Shown here one piece after another: positions 62,529-64,000 of a stretch of 64,000 bases of DNA. The notes below the pieces were generated by a model. That model saw only the letters and a program-made list of their open reading frames with translations. It was not told where the DNA came from and did no database searches. The stretch covers positions 235,632 through 299,631 of the forward strand of contig NZ_JOEY01000015.1 in NCBI RefSeq assembly GCF_000718165.1, read 5' to 3'. This DNA is from Streptomyces fulvoviolaceus (GTDB lineage Bacteria; Actinomycetota; Actinomycetes; Streptomycetales; Streptomycetaceae). The translations under genes were made by a program, and so were the position numbers. Every line of letters begins with the position of its first letter. Within the stretch, counting starts at the first letter, position 1.

Positions 62529-63655
62529 CCGGCGACCTTGCTGTCCGTACGGCCTTCCGCATGGGCCCCGCGGATCGCCTCGGCGATGGTCTGCTGCGAG
62601 ACCACGCCGGCCACCCGGCCCTCGGCGTCCACGGCGACCGCCCAGCCGGTGGGCGAGAGGACGGCACAGTCGAGCGCGGCCCGCAGGGAGTCGGTACCGG
62701 CGACGAACGGCCGCCCGTACGACAGGAGTTGGCCCTTGTCCACGGACCCGGCGGTCAGGTCCTGCGGCTCGCTCCAGCCAAGCGGTTTGCCGTCCAGATC
62801 CGTGACGAGGAGGTAGGGGGCCTCGGCCGTGTCGCGGGCGGCGATCTGCTCGGCGGTGGCGTCGATCGCGACGACCGGAGCGGTGAGCAGCCCGAGTCCG
62901 GCGGAGGAGAAGAAGGACAGCCGCCGGATGCCGCGGTCCGCGCCGAGGAAGTCCTCGACGAACTCGTCGGCCGGGCTGGACAGCAGCTCCGCGGGCGGCG
63001 CGAACTGGGCGAGCCTGCCGCCGGTGCGCATCACGGCGACCATCGTGCCGATCTTGACGGCCTCGTCGATGTCGTGCGTGACGAAGACGATGGTCTTGCC
63101 CAACTCCTCCTGGATACGGAGGAGTTCGTCCTGCAGCCCCTTGCGGACGACGGGGTCGACGGCCGAGAACGGCTCGTCCATGAGCAGCACCGGCGGATCG
63201 GCGGCGAGCGCCCGCGCGACCCCGACCCGCTGCTGCTGACCGCCGGACAGCTGGTAGGGGTACCGCTTGGCGAGCGCGGCGTCGAGCCCGACCCGCTCCA
63301 TCAGTTCCCGCGCCCGCTCGCGCGCCTTCTCCTTGCCCCAGCCCAGCATGCGCGGCACGGTCGCGATGTTGTCGACGATCGTGCGGTGCTGGAAGAGCCC
63401 GGCGTTCTGGATGACGTAACCCATGGACCGGCGCAGCGTGTTGACGGACTGCTGCTGGATGTCCTTGCCGTCGAGCAGGATGGTGCCCTCACTGGGCTCG
63501 ACCATCCGGTTGATCATGCGCAGGGTCGTCGTCTTCCCGCAGCCCGACGGTCCGACGAGGACGGTGATCGAGCGGTCGGGTATGTCCAACGAGAGCCGGT
63601 CGACCGCCACCGTGCCGTCCGGGTACCGCTTGGTGACTGAATCTATCCGTATCAA
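62525..63655 (-). CDS. Glycine betaine-type ABC ATPase with CBS domains
   Basis: A 376-residue OpuCA/ProV-type ATPase. Walker A GPSGCGKTT (about 35-43), Q-loop GYVIQNAGLFQHRT, signature LSGGQQQRVGVARAL, Walker B LLMDEPFSAVDP. The C-terminal third (about 260-370) has CBS-type segments (AIDATAEQIAARDTAEAPYL and LDCAVLSPTGWAVAVDAEGR), the ionic-strength sensor in the family. A TTG at 63655 (MIRIDSVTKRYPDG) is chosen, with GAGGGG upstream. First gene of the transporter operon. Confidence 0.92.
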   Translation of the reverse strand: MIRIDSVTKRYPDGTVAVDRLSLDIPDRSITVLVGPSGCGKTTTLRMINRMVEPSEGTILLDGKDIQQQSVNTLRRSMGYVIQNAGLFQHRTIVDNIATVPRMLGWGKEKARERARELMERVGLDAALAKRYPYQLSGGQQQRVGVARALAADPPVLLMDEPFSAVDPVVRKGLQDELLRIQEELGKTIVFVTHDIDEAVKIGTMVAVMRTGGRLAQFAPPAELLSSPADEFVEDFLGADRGIRRLSFFSSAGLGLLTAPVVAIDATAEQIAARDTAEAPYLLVTDLDGKPLGWSEPQDLTAGSVDKGQLLSYGRPFVAGTDSLRAALDCAVLSPTGWAVAVDAEGRVAGVVSQQTIAEAIRGAHAEGRTDSKVAG

Positions 63656-63917
63656 AACGCCGAATACCCCTCGGGTCTGGCAGGAGTTGCCCGCTTGCGA
63701 CCAGGCGAGTTCTGGTCGCGCGGCCGTTCGGCAGAGTGTAGACCGCTCGGATTACGGGGCCGAGGCGGGCGTTTCCCAGCAGCCCGGCAGGGCTTTGCCA
63801 TGAGAAGCCTGTGAGTTCCCTGATTCTCATCCTTCGCTCAGCGAAGCCTCAGCGACCACCCAGACGCGGCCCGGATGGTCTGTCTCAACCACCGCTCGGA
63901 GACCTGGAGTACGTGTC

Positions 63918-64000
63918 ATGACGACCCTCGCCCCGCCGCCCGCGGCGCCCGCCCAGGAACGCAGGCACCGGGCCGCGCCGCCCGCCCCGAGCAGCCGTGT
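63918..64000 (+). CDS. Start of an unidentified gene (cut by window edge)
   Basis: An ATG preceded by CTGGAG opens a frame that stays open to the window end: 27 complete codons starting MTTLAPPPAAPAQERRHR, rich in Pro and Ala. It could be the cytoplasmic N-terminus of a membrane protein, but the family cannot be recognised. A small hairpin CTTCGC-TCA-GCGAAG (63832-63846) lies upstream. Confidence 0.55.
   Translation, partial: MTTLAPPPAAPAQERRHRAAPPAPSSR

Overview
The window reads as chromosomal DNA of a Streptomyces species. The G+C content is very high, and genes are packed with many GTG and TTG starts and ATGA/GTGA overlaps. It carries a geosmin synthase, an A-factor-type gamma-butyrolactone module, two conservons (cvnABCD) and five genes with the rare leucine codon TTA, which in Streptomyces needs the developmentally regulated bldA tRNA. 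I see no rRNA, tRNA, CRISPR array, transposase, phage gene or integrase. Starts were chosen from ribosome binding sites, overlaps and family N-termini.

Layout. 1-9.99 kb holds mixed metabolic and regulatory genes: a partial M14 peptidase with a likely CTG start, an FHA protein, trehalose-forming TreZ, an APH-fold protein missing its catalytic Asp, an M24 peptidase, a LysE exporter, a phosphoesterase, a PDZ protein, and a LysR regulator divergent from a CTP-synthase-like amidotransferase. 10-20.4 kb holds a multicopper oxidase, geosmin synthase, a secreted EEP-fold enzyme, a four-gene sulfonate/nitrate-type ABC importer and a P450. 20.4-25.7 kb holds a large STAND NTPase with TPRs, a methyltransferase convergent with it and a DUF89 phosphatase. 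25.8-29.1 kb is the butyrolactone module: receptor, AfsA-type synthase, second receptor and reductase, with an ARE-like palindrome. 29.1-37.3 kb holds secreted proteins (subtilase, AA10 LPMO, small exported protein), a DUF6230/DUF6114 membrane pair, an S51 peptidase, a double Lrp regulator and a 0.55-kb GC-rich array built on an 11-bp period. 37.3-44.8 kb holds an MFS exporter, a DUF574 methyltransferase, and a solute-binding lipoprotein directly ahead of conservon 1. 44.8-53.9 kb is an oligopeptide-type ABC operon with a ROK kinase, a divergent ROK repressor and an M81 peptidase. 54-55.4 kb holds a Tat-exported GH43-like/AbfB protein. 55.5-63.7 kb is a glycine-betaine-type (Opu/Pro) transporter whose binding protein is separated from its ATPase and permeases by conservon 2, which lies on the opposite strand. 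A new gene starts at 63.9 kb and runs off the edge.

The observations most worth following are: the binding protein-conservon linkage; the conservon lying inside a transporter cluster; the 11-bp minisatellite; a dispersed REP-like element found four times, once inside the start of a permease gene and once after each cvnD; the bldA-codon-bearing butyrolactone genes with their candidate operator; and the STAND/TPR gene with a fresh 252-bp internal duplication. All functional statements rest on motif and context reading without database searches.
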